Assembly (NCBI GenBank): GCA_032209605.1
Contig: JASFXZ010000001.1
Span: 372,001 to 436,000, forward strand
Direction: 5' to 3'
Origin: Mactromeris polynyma
Lineage: Eukaryota; Mollusca; Bivalvia; Venerida; Mactridae
Length of the DNA: 64,000 bases
Made by a program: the position numbers and the translations under genes. Of the stretch, positions 1 through 15,700 are shown in pieces; within the stretch, counting starts at the first letter, position 1, and every line of letters starts with the position of its first letter. A model generated the notes under the pieces. The model saw only the letters and a program-made list of their open reading frames with translations, was not told the DNA's origin and ran no database searches.

Positions 1-1847
1 ACCAATACCGAATGTTTGCTACGAGGAGTTTGGATCGTGATACGGCAAAGATACGACCATAGATATCATAAAGTAACTAAATGTATGATATATTTGGATG
101 CAACACCCCAAACATAACTGGAAAATGTTTTTACAGATGGTATGCCTCAACTGTAGCATCATTCAAATGACCAGATACAATGGCTTTTTCGCGTTGCTGA
201 GTTGACAATCTCCCCATTTTGTGTATTTTTTGGATGTGAGGATCGTGGTATATTTTTTCGCGCCAACCCACCATGTCCTCGTGCATTTGCTGTTTTTGTC
301 TATTTATGGTTAAACGTACCGTATCATTTAAATCGATTAATTCGACCCAGGAATCGTGATCTACACGTAGCTAATAGCCAATATACAAATTTCGTGTTAA
401 AATGTTGATCAATAAAAAAGTTATGCGACATTAAAAAATGCACACTTATAAAGATTAAATGTTAATTTTGATCTACTTTAGGTAAACAATTTTTTTTTAT
501 CTTAACGCATTGTCTTGTCTTGGTGTTCTTGAATTTTCTGCATGTTAGACTTTCCAACATTGTTTTAAAAAAATACTCAACTGTTAAAACTGTAAGACAA
601 TCTAATGTTTTTCATTTACAATCGTAATCAGTCAATCGACTTATTTCAAAGATCTTCACTTCAGTTTCTCTAGATGTCTACGTCACTTAACACACATTGC
701 AATGAGTCTGGCCTGGGACCGATATATATGACCCAGATCCGGCTAACTAGTGAGTAAATACATAATCATCAGCGTGCAATAGGTTGAGGTCAGTTACAGA
801 ATTGTTGCATTATTATTTACATTTCATTTCTCGTACAACTAATTCATTTACATTGAATGAGAAACAAGGACTAACTACTTATACCACCGATCTAGTTTAG
901 TAACTAAATGAATATCAAACAGTTACATTTTCATTGTCAAAATAGGATGTATATCTCCGTATTCCATCCATAATATAATTACGTCATTTCCATCGTATAT
1001 GTATAGCTCAGTAAGCAAAATATAAAATTTGTTACAAAGTTTAAGAGATAAAAAATTACCATGATTTTGATTGCAGTCAATATTTTTATCTTGTACAACA
1101 ACGGAAAAAAATTACTTTCGTGAAAAAGCAAACAAACGAAACCACTTACAAGTGGTACTTTTTCTCAGAGTAGTGTGCACGTCATTCTGTTCTAAATGAA
1201 ATTGCGCTGTAACCGCACGGTAAAAGTCTCTGAAAGTTTAATATTTTCTGTGTTAGATAATGTAAATATTTTTTATTTACAGACAATTTGATGCCCCATT
1301 GATACATCAATTTAGGTCATCTGCTATTAACAATATTTTGATTTTAAAAGGAAATTTGCCCATTTCTTAAATGCTATATACCGGTATTCTTATTATAGTA
1401 AGTAGTCCATACATAGAGCATTAACATATTTTGCTTCAAGTACCTGTGGCTATATGCATAATGTAAAAAAAAAAAATTTCTTTGAATTTCTTGAAGCTGT
1501 TGCTTACATTATTTCTACATATCTGTTTAGTACAACGATGCTTTCCTAAACAAGAAATATTACAAAATGAGAAGTGAAATGTTAATTTTCCATTTACTGG
1601 TAATTTTTGTACGGCTAACATTTTTCAGGAAGGAAGATTACATAGAAAAGAGGTCATAACTTTTTTAATCAATTTCAGTTTTATTTGCCTTTGGAAAAAT
1701 GTCCGTTATTCCTCGAATACCTGAAATAGCCAATGAGAGCAACGAACGACCACTCTGCTCTGCTCGGAAATTGTTCCAGATTTCTCACAGGTGTAGCGAT
1801 TTACACGATACACCGGTATTGGCGTGGGATCGAGTTTCCTTGGTCGA
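1..1847. other. Left flank without recognisable gene
   Basis: AT-rich sequence with many stop codons in all frames. Short open frames are present but none shows codon structure, splice context or a recognisable family. It could be intergenic DNA or part of a large intron of a gene outside the window. Confidence 0.5.
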
Positions 1848-1859
1848 CCTTCTTTAGTA

Positions 1860-2176
1860 GCCATGAAAGTAACATAGCCATCGTAGCTACGAAAGTTTAA
1901 TGAGGTGGGCGGAGTTTGGTGTAGGCACGAAGACGCTAAATCAGTATCCATAAACTCAAGTGACCTGCGTTTTATACATAATGCCCAGCATGACTACATA
2001 TACATGCAGAATACTACAAATATCGATTATAATTTGAACTGTGCAAAAAAACAATCAAATAACCGGGGAAATAAAAAACTTAAATTACGCCATGAAAGTA
2101 TCATAGCCGTCGTAGATACGAAAGTTTAATGAGGTGGGCGGAGTTTGGTGAAGGCACTAAGACGCTAAATCAGTAT
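1860..2176. repeat. Direct repeat of about 87 bp at the left edge
   Basis: Positions 1860-1946 recur at 2089-2176 with few differences, offset by about 229 bp. Shared words include GAGGTGGGCGGAGTTTGGTG and AAGACGCTAAATCAGTAT. Each copy carries a degenerate core (GTAG, C/A, TACGAAAGT). The second copy runs directly into the minisatellite, so it marks the array boundary. Confidence 0.8.
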
Positions 2177-5100
2177 AATATGGTAGTAGCCACGAAAGTC
2201 ACATGTCTGTTATATGGTAGTAGCCACGAAAGTCACATGTCTATAATATGGTAGTAGCCACGAAAGTATCTTGTCTATAATATGGTAGTAGCCACGAAAG
2301 TCCCATGTCTATAATATGACAGTAGCCACGAAATTAACATGTACATGTGTATAATACGGTAGTAGCCACGAAAGTCACATGTCTATAATATGTCTATAAT
2401 ATGGTAGTAGCCACGAAAGTCACATGTCTATAATATGGTAGTAGCCACGAAAGTCACATGTCTATAATATGTCTATAATATGGTAGTAGCCACGAAAGTC
2501 ACATGTCTATAATATGTCTATAATATGGTAGTAGCCACGAAAGTCACATGTTTATAATATGGTAGTAGCAACGAAAGTCACATGTCTATAATATGTCTAT
2601 AATATGGTAGTAGCCACGAAAGTCACATGCCTATAATATGGTAGTAGCCACGAAAGTATATTGTCTATAATATGGTAGTAGCCACGAAAGTCACATGTCT
2701 ATAATATGGCAGTAGTCACGAAAGTCACATGTCTATAATATGGTAGTAGCCACGAAAGTATATTGTCTATAATATGGTAGTAGCCCCGAAAGTCACATGT
2801 ATATAATATGGTAGTAGCCACGAAAGTCACATGTCTATAATATGGTAGTAGCCACGAAAGTCACATGTCTATAATATGTCTATAATATGGTAGTAGCCAC
2901 GAAAGTCACATGCCTATAATATGGTAGTAGCCACGAAAGTATATTGTCTATAATATGGTAGTAGCCACGAAAGTCACATGTCTATAATATGGCAGTAGCC
3001 ACGAAAGTCACATGTCTATAATATGGTAGTAGCCACGAAAGTATATTGTCTATAATATGGTAGTAGCCACGAAAGTCACATGTATATAATATGGTAGTAG
3101 CCACGAATGTCACATGCGTATGATATGGCAGTAGCCACGAAAGTCACATGCCTATAATATGGTAGTAGCCACGAAAGTCACATGTCTATAATATGGTAGT
3201 AGCCACGAAAGTCACATGTCTATAATATGGTAGTAGCCACGAAAGTCACATGTCTATAATATGTCTATAATATGGTAGTAGCCACGAAAGTCACATGTCT
3301 ATAATATGTCTATAATATGGTAGTAGCCACGAAAGTCACATGTCTATAATATGGTAGTAGCCACGAAAGTCACATGTCTATAATATGTCTATAATATGGT
3401 AGTAGCCACGAAAGTCACATGTCTATAATATGTCTATAATATGGTAGTAGCCACGAAAGTCACATGTCTATAATATGGTAGTAGCAACGAAAGTCACATG
3501 TCTATAATATGTCTATAATATGGTAGTAGCCACGAAAGTCACATGCCTATAATATGGTAGTAGCCACGAAAGTATATTGTCTATAATATGGTAGTAGCCA
3601 CGAAAGTCACATGTCTATAATATGGCAGTAGTCACGAAAGTCACATGTCTATAATATGGTAGTAGCCACGAAAGTATATTGTCTATAATATGGTAGTAGC
3701 CCCGAAAGTCGCATGTATATAATATGGTAGTAGCCACGAATGTCACATGCGTATGATATGGCAGTAGCCACGAAAGTCACATGCCTATAATATGGTAGTA
3801 GCCACGAAAGTCACATGCCTATAATATGGTAGTAGCCACGAAAGTCACATGCCTATAATATGGTAGTAGCCACGAAAGTCACATGTCTATAATATGGTAG
3901 TAGCCACGAAAGTCACATGCCTATAATATGGTAGTAGCCACGAAAGTCACATGCCTATAATATGGTAGTAGCCACGAAAGTCACATATCTATAATATGGT
4001 AGTAGCCACGAAAGTCACATGCCTATAATATGGTAGTAGCCACGAAAGTCACATGTCTGTAATATGTCTATAATATGGTAGTAGCCACGAAAGTCACATG
4101 CCTATAATATGGTAGTAGCCACGAAAGTATATTGTCTATAATATGGTAGTAGCCACGAAAGTCACATGTATATAATATGGTAGTAGCCACGAAAGTCACA
4201 TGCCTATAATATGACAGTAGCCACGAAGGTCACATGCCTATAATATGGTAGTAGCCACGAAAGTCACATGCCTATAATATGGTAGTAGCCACGAAAGTCA
4301 CATGTCTATAATATGGTAGTAGCCACGAAAGTCACATGCCTATAATATGGTAGTAGCCACGAAAGTCACATGCCTATAATATGGTAGTAGCCACGAAAGT
4401 CACATGTCTATAATATGGTAGTAGCCACGAAAGTCACATGCCTATAATATGGTAGTAGCCACGAAAGTCACATGTCTATACTATGTCTATAATATGGTAG
4501 TAGCCACGAAAGTCACATGTCTATAAGATGTCTATAATATGGTAGTAGCCACGAAAGTCACATGTCTATAATATGTCTATAATATGGTAGTAGCCACGAA
4601 AGTCACATGCCTATAATATGGTAGTAGCCACGAAAGTATATTGTCTATAATATGGTAGTAGCCACGAAAGTCACATGTATATAATATGGTAGTAGCCACG
4701 AAAGTCACATGCCTATAATATGGTAGTAGCCACGAAAGTCACATGTCTATAATATGGTAGTAGCCACGAAAGTCACATGCCTATAATATGGTAGTAGCCA
4801 CGAAAGTCACATGCCTATAATATGGTAGTAGCCACGAAAGTCACATGTCTATAATATGGTAGTAGCCACGAAAGTCACATGCCTATAATATGGTAGTAGC
4901 CACGAAAGTCACATGTCTATAATATGTCTATAATATGGTAGTAGCCACGAAAGTCACATGTCTATAATATGGTAGTAGCCACGAAAGTCACATGTCTATA
5001 ATATGGTAGTAGCCACGAAAGTCACATGTCTGTAATATGGTAGTAGCCACGAAAGTCACATGTCTATAATATGGTAGTAGCCACGAAAGTATCTTGTCTA

Positions 5101-7744
5101 TAATATAATAGTAGCCACGAAAGTCCCATGTCTATAATATGACAGTAGCCAAGAAATTAACATGTACATGTGTATAATATGGTAGTAGCCACGAAAGTCA
5201 CATGTCTATAATATGGCAGTAGCCACGAAAGTATATTGTCTATAATATGGTAGTAGCCACGAACGTCACATGTCTATAATATGTCTATAATATGGTATTA
5301 GCCACGAAAGTCACATGTCTATAATATGGTAGTAGCCACGAAAGTCACATGTCTATAATATGTCTATAATATGGTAGTAGCCACGAAAGTCACATGCCTA
5401 TAATATGGTAGTAGCCACGAAAGTATATTGTCTATAATATGGTAGTAGCCACGAAAGTCACATGTCTATAATATGGCAGTAGTCACGAAAGTCACATGTC
5501 TATAATATGGTAGTAGCCACGAAAGTATATTGTCTATAATATGGTAGTAGCCCCGAAAGTCACATGTATATAATATGGTAGTAGCCACGAATGTCACATG
5601 CGTATGATATGGCAGTAGCCACGAAAGTCACATGCCTATAATATGGTAGTAGCCACGAAAGTCACATGCCTATAATATGGTAGTAGCCACGAAAGTCACA
5701 TGCCTATAATATGGTAGTAGCCACGAAAGTCACATGTCTATAATATGGTAGTAGCCACGAAAGTCACATGCCTATAATATGGTAGTAGCCACGAAAGTCA
5801 CATGCCTATAATATGGTAGTAGCCACGAAAGTCACATATCTATAATATGGTAGTAGCCACGAAAGTCACATGCCTATAATATGGTAGTAGCCACGAAAGT
5901 CACATGTCTGTAATATGTCTATAATATGGTAGTAGCCACGAAAGTCACATGCCTATAATATGGTAGTAGCCACGAAAGTATATTGTCTATAATATGGTAG
6001 TAGCCACGAAAGTCACATGTATATAATATGGTAGTAGCCACGAAAGTCACATGCCTATAATATGACAGTAGCCACGAAGGTCACATGCCTATAATATGGT
6101 AGTAGCCACGAAAGTCACATGCCTATAATATGGTAGTAGCCACGAAAGTCACATGTCTATAATATGGTAGTAGCCACGAAAGTCACATGCCTATAATATG
6201 GTAGTAGCCACGAAAGTCACATGCCTATAATATGGTAGTAGCCACGAAAGTCACATGTCTATAATATGGTAGTAGCCACGAAAGTCACATGCCTATAATA
6301 TGGTAGTAGCCACGAAAGTCACATGTCTATACTATGTCTATAATATGGTAGTAGCCACGAAAGTCACATGTCTATAAGATGTCTATAATATGGTAGTAGC
6401 CACGAAAGTCACATGTCTATAATATGTCTATAATATGGTAGTAGCCACGAAAGTCACATGCCTATAATATGGTAGTAGCCACGAAAGTATATTGTCTATA
6501 ATATGGTAGTAGCCACGAAAGTCACATGTATATAATATGGTAGTAGCCACGAAAGTCACATGCCTATAATATGGTAGTAGCCACGAAAGTCACATGTCTA
6601 TAATATGGTAGTAGCCACGAAAGTCACATGCCTATAATATGGTAGTAGCCACGAAAGTCACATGCCTATAATATGGTAGTAGCCACGAAAGTCACATGTC
6701 TATAATATGGTAGTAGCCACGAAAGTCACATGCCTATAATATGGTAGTAGCCACGAAAGTCACATGTCTATAATATGTCTATAATATGGTAGTAGCCACG
6801 AAAGTCACATGTCTATAATATGGTAGTAGCCACGAAAGTCACATGTCTATAATATGGTAGTAGCCACGAAAGTCACATGTCTGTAATATGGTAGTAGCCA
6901 CGAAAGTCACATGTCTATAATATGGTAGTAGCCACGAAAGTATCTTGTCTATAATATAATAGTAGCCACGAAAGTCCCATGTCTATAATATGACAGTAGC
7001 CAAGAAATTAACATGTACATGTGTATAATATGGTAGTAGCCACGAAAGTCACATGTCTATAATATGGCAGTAGCCACGAAAGTATATTGTCTATAATATG
7101 GTAGTAGCCACGAACGTCACATGTCTATAATATGTCTATAATATGGTATTAGCCACGAAAGTCACATGTCTATAATATGGTAGTAGCCACGAAAGTCACA
7201 TGTCTATAATATGGTAGTAGCCACGAAAGTCACATGCCTATAATATGGTAGTAGCCACGAAAGTCACATGCCTATAATATGGTAGTAGCCACGAAAGTCA
7301 CATGTCTATAATATGGTAGTAGCCACGAAAGTCACATGCCTATAATATGGTAGTAGCCACGAAAGTCACATGTCTATAATATGTCTATACTATGGTAGTA
7401 GCCACGAAAGTCACATGTCTATAATATGTCTATAATATGGTAGTAGCCACGAAAGTCACATGTCTATAATATGTCTATAATATGGTAGTAGCCACGAAAG
7501 TCACATGCCTATAATATGGTAGTAGCCACGAAAGTATATTGTCTATAATATGGTAGTAGCCACGAAAGTCACATGTATATAATATGGTAGTAGCCACGAA
7601 AGTCACATGCCTATAATATGACAGTAGCCACGAAGGTCACATGCCTATAATATGGTAGTAGCCACGAAAGTCACATGACTATAATATGGTAGTAGCCACG
7701 AAAGTCACATGTCTATAATATGGTAGTAGCCACGAAAGTCACAT
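2174..7744 (+). repeat. Left 34-bp minisatellite array, forward orientation
   Basis: About 155 head-to-tail units of 34 bp with core TAGCCACGAAAGTCACATG, separated by TCTATAATATGGTAG. Recurrent variants are an extra 11 bp (TATAATATGTC) giving 45-bp units, CACATG replaced by TATATTG, and TGACAGTAG or TGGCAGTAG instead of TGGTAGTAG. Variants recur in the same order with a period of about 1.85 kb. For example, the GAATGTCACATGCGTATG variant lies near 3735 and 5585, and the TATCTTGTCTATAATATAAT variant near 5090 and 6941. Copies are therefore homogenised as long blocks. Confidence 0.97.
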
Positions 7745-9798
7745 ACAACCAAGCAAGAGTATAAATTGGTCGTCGAAATTGATTTGGAACATACAAATCA
7801 TACTGTTGGTGACGTGAGTACTTGACACATAGGAATGCATGTATGTTTTTACATCTTTATGATATAGAGCGGTGCACGCTTATAACTAATTTCTGGGACC
7901 AAGAGATTTACTTCGTTATATCCAAACATTGTTATGTCCATCCAACGAAATTTCGTTATAATTGTATGGATATAACAAATTTCATTATAGCATCCATTAG
8001 TGTTGACTTGTTGCTTGTTTACACCTGAACTAGATGTGTGTGTGTAGTGATATAGAACCCGCATTAAACTAAATGTTTATTAATTAATTAAATAAATAAT
8101 AAAATTGTTGTTGTTGCATTAACATGTTAAGTATATTGAAACAGTGATACTAAACAGACAAAACAATTTATGTTCACTTGTCCAATTCAAACATTAACAA
8201 ACAATGAGTTAGTGGATTAATGTGTTGTGTCTGGCGCGATAAATTAACGCATTCGTTCACACCTGTTTTCACACCCAAAACAATCGATATTGTTTATGCA
8301 GTCCTACAGTTAATACCAGCTTTCTGGATCTCCCCAGTTTTCAAAGCCTCTCTTCACAGCTTAGTGTTTATTATGCTTGTAATTGATATCACTTATTTCT
8401 ATCAGCAGGGTCCATTAATCTCACTGCGCTGGTCAGTCTTGTGGTCAGAACATAGGGATCAAGTTACAAGTTTACAAGTTTATTTTACTAAGCTCAGTTC
8501 ATGTATACATGGAAGCATGAGTATGAAAATATTACAGTAGTAATGAATACAACATGGCATATTATATAATATCAGTGAGATTACAAGAGCAACAGAGAAA
8601 ATAGTCAATATAAATAGACACAACTTTATGATGTTACAGAGTTGTGTATATGTTACTATAGTTTATAAAATCAGAAGACACACATTTTCATAAGACAGGA
8701 TAAATGTTATATATGCAATAAACAGTGACAAAATAGATCAGATTACACCTCCCATATGATAGAGAAAAGAATGTTCTGCTCATTTTAAAGACATGATAAC
8801 TATTTAAGTTTACAAAATTCATTGAAATAAAAATACATGTACTACCAAAATCATACTTTTAAAGGAAGAAACAAAACACTGAAGTACATTAAGAAAATAT
8901 TTAATTAGTATCGTTTGATCTGCACACATATTTTAAATAGGAATTAGCCTCATACATTGGATTATAATTTAATGCTAATTTAACTATTCATTAAAATAAT
9001 ACAAGCTGTCTTCTAATGTAACTATCCAAGTATAAATATTTATACAACTGTACACATGTATATATGAACGAACGAACGAATATACGAACAAACGAAAAAA
9101 AGAAGATTTTGTAACAGCAATATAAATATATTTTACTGATTTTCATAGGAAGCTTAAGTTGTCCGAGAATATCGGTCAATTTAGTAACAAATAAACATAC
9201 AGACTGATAGCTCCACAATTTAAAATTATTAATCACATGTATGTGTTTGTGTGATTCTAAGGTTTGACTTACAACTGAACAATTGCTGATGTTGGTTAGC
9301 TTTAGAAACAGACCTGTCCAGGACAAACTTCAACTCAACCGTTAGTAGCCCGATTCAGCATCCGGGGCGTCGGGCTAGTGGATTTCAAGAACACTGATAC
9401 GCTACACACACTGAATGCTAGCTTTCCATCTATTTCTTTTCTATTTTGTCTTTTCCTTTTAACCAGCTGAATAAATTGCTGCTTTTTATATAAGTTCGTG
9501 TTGTTTTCTGTTCAGTCTTATGTATTCCTTAACAAATTGTGTTAATAATACCCACTGTCCCCCATCATCATCCCTTTTAGCATAGCCAATATTGAATATA
9601 GCCATTGTCTCTTCATTTTAACATTCCACTATATGATGTCCTGATACCCAATTCATATTTATTCTTCAAGTAAGCAATAAACTACCAAGAGAAAAATATT
9701 TTCACACATCCCTAGTCTATAAACTATGGAAAGTGTGCATGTATCTTAAGCAACAACTAAACATGCACCATATGACCCAAATCTCCAGTCCAGCACAG
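7745..9798. other. Unique spacer between the inverted arrays
   Basis: About 2.05 kb of non-repetitive AT-rich DNA, with no supported gene. It contains an imperfect palindrome at about 7913-7975 (GTTATATCCA to TGGATATAAC, centred on AACGAAATTTCGTT) that looks like a decayed MITE. It also holds a short perfect hairpin near 9346-9376 (TAGCCCGA to TCGGGCTA). A transcript of both arrays would have this segment as the loop of a giant hairpin. Confidence 0.6.
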
Positions 9799-12700
9799 GC
9801 TACTGCCATATTATAGACATGTGACTTTCGTGACTACTACCATATTATAGACAGGTGACTTTCGTGGCCTACTGTCATAATATTGACATATGATAGACAC
9901 GTGACTTTCTACTACTATATTATAGAAATGTGACATTCGTGGTTACTACCATATTATAGACATATCATACATAGACATGTGACTTTCGTGGCTACTGCCA
10001 TATTATAGACAATATACTTTCGGGCTACTGCTAATTATAGACATGTGACTTTCGTGGCTACTACCATATTACAGACTTGATACTTTCGTGGCTACTGCCA
10101 GATTATAGACATATGACTTTCGTGGCTACTACCATATTATAGGCATGGTACTGACGTGGCTACTACCATATTATAGGCATCGTACTTTCGTGGCTACTAC
10201 CATATTATAGGCATCGTACTTTCGTGGCTACTACCATATTATAGGCATCGTACTTTCGTGGCTACTACCATATTATAGACATGTGACTTTCGTGGCTACT
10301 ACCATATTATAGACATGTGACTTTCGTGGCTACTGCCATATTATAGACATGTGACTTTCGTGGCTACTGCCATATTATAGGCATGTGACTTTCGTGGCTA
10401 CTACCATATTATAGACATGTGACTTTCGTGGCTACTACCATATTATAGACATGTGACTTTCGTGGCTACTACCATATTATAGACATGTGACTTTCGTGGC
10501 TACTGCCATATTATAGGCATGTGACTTTCGTGGCTACTACCATATTATAGACATGTGACTTTCGTGGCTACTACCATATTATAGACATGTGACTTTCGTG
10601 GCTACTACCATATTATAGACATATTATAGACATGTGACTTTCGTGGCTACTACCATATTATAGACATATTATAGACATGTGACTTTCGTGGCTACTACCA
10701 TTTTATAGGCATGTGACTTTCGTGGCTACTACCATATTATAGACATATTATAGACATGTGACTTTCGTGGCTACTACCATTTTATAGGCATGTGACTTTC
10801 GTGGCTACTACCATATTATAGACATGTGACTTTCGTGGCAACTACCATATTATAGGCATGTGACTTTCGTGGCTACTACCATATTATAGGCATGTGACTT
10901 TCGTGGCTACTACCATATTGTAGACATGTGACTTTCGTGGCTACTACCATATTATAGGCATGTTACTTTCGTGGCTACTACCATATTATAGGCATGTGAC
11001 TTTCGTGGCTACTGTCATATTATAGGCATGTGACTTTCGTGGCTACTACCATATTATATACATGTGACTTTCGTGGCTACTACCATATTATAGACAATAT
11101 ACTTTCGTGGCTACTACCATATTATAGGCATGTGACTTTCGTGGCTAGTACCATATTATAGACATGTGACTTTCGTGGCTACTACCATATTATAGACATA
11201 TTATAGACATGTGACTTTCGTGGCTACTACCATATTATAGACATATTATAGACATGTGACTTTCGTGGCTACTACCATATTATAGACATGTGACTTTCGT
11301 GGCTACTACCATATTATAGACATGTGACTTTCGTGGCTACTACCATATTATAGGCATGTGACTTTCGTGGCTACTACCATATTATAGGCATGTGACTTTC
11401 GTGGCTACTACCATATTATAGACATGTGACTTTCGTGGCTACTACCATATTATAGGCATGTGACTTTCGTGGCTACTACCATATTATAGGCATGTGACTT
11501 TCGTGGCTACTGTCATATTATAGGCATGTGACTTTCGTGGCTACTACCATATTATATACATGTGACTTTCGTGGCTACTACCATATTATAGACAATATAC
11601 TTTCGTGGCTACTACCATATTATAGGCATGTGACTTTCGTGGCTAGTACCATATTATAGACATGTGACTTTCGTGGCTACTACCATATTATAGACATATT
11701 ATAGACATGTGACTTTCGTGGCTACTACCATATTATAGACATATTATAGACATGTGACTTTCGTGGCTACTACCATTTTATAGGCATGTGACTTTCGTGG
11801 CTACTGCCATATTATAGACATGTGACTTTCGTGGCTACTGCCATATTATAGGCATGTGACTTTCGTGGCTACTACCATATTATAGACATGTGACTTTCGT
11901 GGCTACTACCATATTATAGACATGTGACTTTCGTGGCTACTACCATATTATAGACATGTGACTTTCGTGGCTACTGCCATATTATAGGCATGTGACTTTC
12001 GTGGCTACTACCATATTATAGACATGTGACTTTCGTGGCTACTACCATATTATAGACATGTGACTTTCGTGGCTACTACCATATTATAGACATATTATAG
12101 ACATGTGACTTTCGTGGCTACTACCATATTATAGACATATTATAGACATGTGACTTTCGTGGCTACTACCATTTTATAGGCATGTGACTTTCGTGGCTAC
12201 TACCATATTATAGACATATTATAGACATGTGACTTTCGTGGCTACTACCATTTTATAGGCATGTGACTTTCGTGGCTACTACCATATTATAGACATGTGA
12301 CTTTCGTGGCAACTACCATATTATAGGCATGTGACTTTCGTGGCTACTACCATATTATAGGCATGTGACTTTCGTGGCTACTACCATATTATAGACATGT
12401 GACTTTCGTGGCTACTACCATATTATAGGCATGTTACTTTCGTGGCTACTACCATATTATAGGCATGTGACTTTCGTGGCTACTGTCATATTATAGGCAT
12501 GTGACTTTCGTGGCTACTACCATATTATATACATGTGACTTTCGTGGCTACTACCATATTATAGACAATATACTTTCGTGGCTACTACCATATTATAGGC
12601 ATGTGACTTTCGTGGCTAGTACCATATTATAGACATGTGACTTTCGTGGCTACTACCATATTATAGACATATTATAGACATGTGACTTTCGTGGCTACTA

Positions 12701-15700
12701 CCATATTATAGACATATTATAGACATGTGACTTTCGTGGCTACTACCATATTATAGACATGTGACTTTCGTGGCTACTACCATATTATAGACATGTGACT
12801 TTCGTGGCTACTACCATATTATAGGCATGTGACTTTCGTGGCTACTACCATATTATAGGCATGTGACTTTCGTGGCTACTACCATATTATAGACATGTGA
12901 CTTTCGTGGCTACTACCATATTATAGGCATGTGACTTTCGTGGCTACTACCATATTATAGGCATGTGACTTTCGTGGCTACTGTCATATTATAGGCATGT
13001 GACTTTCGTGGCTACTACCATATTATATACATGTGACTTTCGTGGCTACTACCATATTATAGACAATATACTTTCGTGGCTACTACCATATTATAGGCAT
13101 GTGACTTTCGTGGCTAGTACCATATTATAGACATGTGACTTTCGTGGCTACTACCATATTATAGACATATTATAGACATGTGACTTTCGTGGCTACTACC
13201 ATATTATAGACATATTATAGACATGTGACTTTCGTGGCTACTACCATTTTATAGGCATGTGACTTTCGTGGCTACTACCATATTATAGACATGTGACTTT
13301 CGTGGCTACTACCATATTATAGGCATGTGACTTTCGTGGCTACTACCATATTATAGGCATGTGACTTTCGTGGCTACTACCATATTATAGACATGTGACT
13401 TTCGTGGCTACTACCATATTATAGGCATGTTACTTTCGTGGCTACTACCATATTATAGGCATGTGACTTTCGTGGCTACTGTCATATTATAGGCATGTGA
13501 CTTTCGTGGCTACTACCATATTATATACATGTGACTTTCGTGGCTACTACCATATTATAGACAATATACTTTCGTGGCTACTACCATATTATAGACATAT
13601 TATAGACATGTGACTTTCGTGGCTACTACCATTTTATAGGCATGTGACTTTCGTGGCTACTACCATATTATAGACATGTGACTTTCGTGGCTACTACCAT
13701 ATTATAGACATATTATAGACATGTGACTTTCGTGGCTACTACCATATTATAGACATGTGACTTTCGTGGCTACTACCATATTATAGACATGTGACTTTCG
13801 TGGCTACTACCATATTATAGGCATGTGACTTTCGTGGCTACTACCATATTATAGGCATGTGACTTTCGTGGCTACTACCATATTATAGACATGTGACTTT
13901 CGTGGCTACTACCATATTATAGGCATGTGACTTTCGTGGCTACTACCATATTATAGGCATGTGACTTTCGTGGCTACTGTCATATTATAGGCATGTGACT
14001 TTCGTGGCTACTACCATATTATATACATGTGACTTTCGTGGCTACTACCATATTATAGACAATATACTTTCGTGGCTACTACCATATTATAGGCATGTGA
14101 CTTTCGTGGCTAGTACCATATTATAGACATGTGACTTTCGTGGCTACTACCATATTATAGACATATTATAGACATGTGACTTTCGTGGCTACTACCATAT
14201 TATAGACATATTATAGACATGTGACTTTCGTGGCTACTACCATTTTATAGGCATGTGACTTTCGTGGCTACTGCCATATTATAGACATGTGACTTTCGTG
14301 GCTACTGCCATATTATAGGCATGTGACTTTCGTGGCTACTACCATATTATAGACATGTGACTTTCGTGGCTACTACCATATTATAGACATGTGACTTTCG
14401 TGGCTACTACCATATTATAGACATGTGACTTTCGTGGCTACTGCCATATTATAGGCATGTGACTTTCGTGGCTACTACCATATTATAGACATGTGACTTT
14501 CGTGGCTACTACCATATTATAGACATGTGACTTTCGTGGCTACTACCATATTATAGACATATTATAGACATGTGACTTTCGTGGCTACTACCATATTATA
14601 GACATATTATAGACATGTGACTTTCGTGGCTACTACCATTTTATAGGCATGTGACTTTCGTGGCTACTACCATATTATAGACATATTATAGACATGTGAC
14701 TTTCGTGGCTACTACCATTTTATAGGCATGTGACTTTCGTGGCTACTACCATATTATAGACATGTGACTTTCGTGGCAACTACCATATTATAGGCATGTG
14801 ACTTTCGTGGCTACTACCATATTATAGGCATGTGACTTTCGTGGCTACTACCATATTATAGACATGTGACTTTCGTGGCTACTACCATATTATAGGCATG
14901 TTACTTTCGTGGCTACTACCATATTATAGGCATGTGACTTTCGTGGCTACTGTCATATTATAGGCATGTGACTTTCGTGGCTACTACCATATTATATACA
15001 TGTGACTTTCGTGGCTACTACCATATTATAGACAATATACTTTCGTGGCTACTACCATATTATAGGCATGTGACTTTCGTGGCTAGTACCATATTATAGA
15101 CATGTGACTTTCGTGGCTACTACCATATTATAGACATATTATAGACATGTGACTTTCGTGGCTACTACCATATTATAGACATATTATAGACATGTGACTT
15201 TCGTGGCTACTACCATATTATAGACATGTGACTTTCGTGGCTACTACCATATTATAGACATGTGACTTTCGTGGCTACTACCATATTATAGGCATGTGAC
15301 TTTCGTGGCTACTACCATATTATAGGCATGTGACTTTCGTGGCTACTACCATATTATAGACATGTGACTTTCGTGGCTACTACCATATTATAGGCATGTG
15401 ACTTTCGTGGCTACTACCATATTATAGGCATGTGACTTTCGTGGCTACTGTCATATTATAGGCATGTGACTTTCGTGGCTACTACCATATTATATACATG
15501 TGACTTTCGTGGCTACTACCATATTATAGACAATATACTTTCGTGGCTACTACCATATTATAGGCATGTGACTTTCGTGGCTAGTACCATATTATAGACA
15601 TGTGACTTTCGTGGCTACTACCATATTATAGACATATTATAGACATGTGACTTTCGTGGCTACTACCATATTATAGACATATTATAGACATGTGACTTTC

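Noticed and set aside
8220..8540. 106-residue open frame in the spacer between the arrays
   Set aside because: Hydrophobic, low-complexity composition and no family resemblance. Probably chance in AT-rich DNA.
8991..9326. 111-residue minus-strand frame in the same spacer
   Set aside because: The FVRSFVRSFIYT-like part comes from a GAACGAACGAAC simple repeat. Nothing supports coding.
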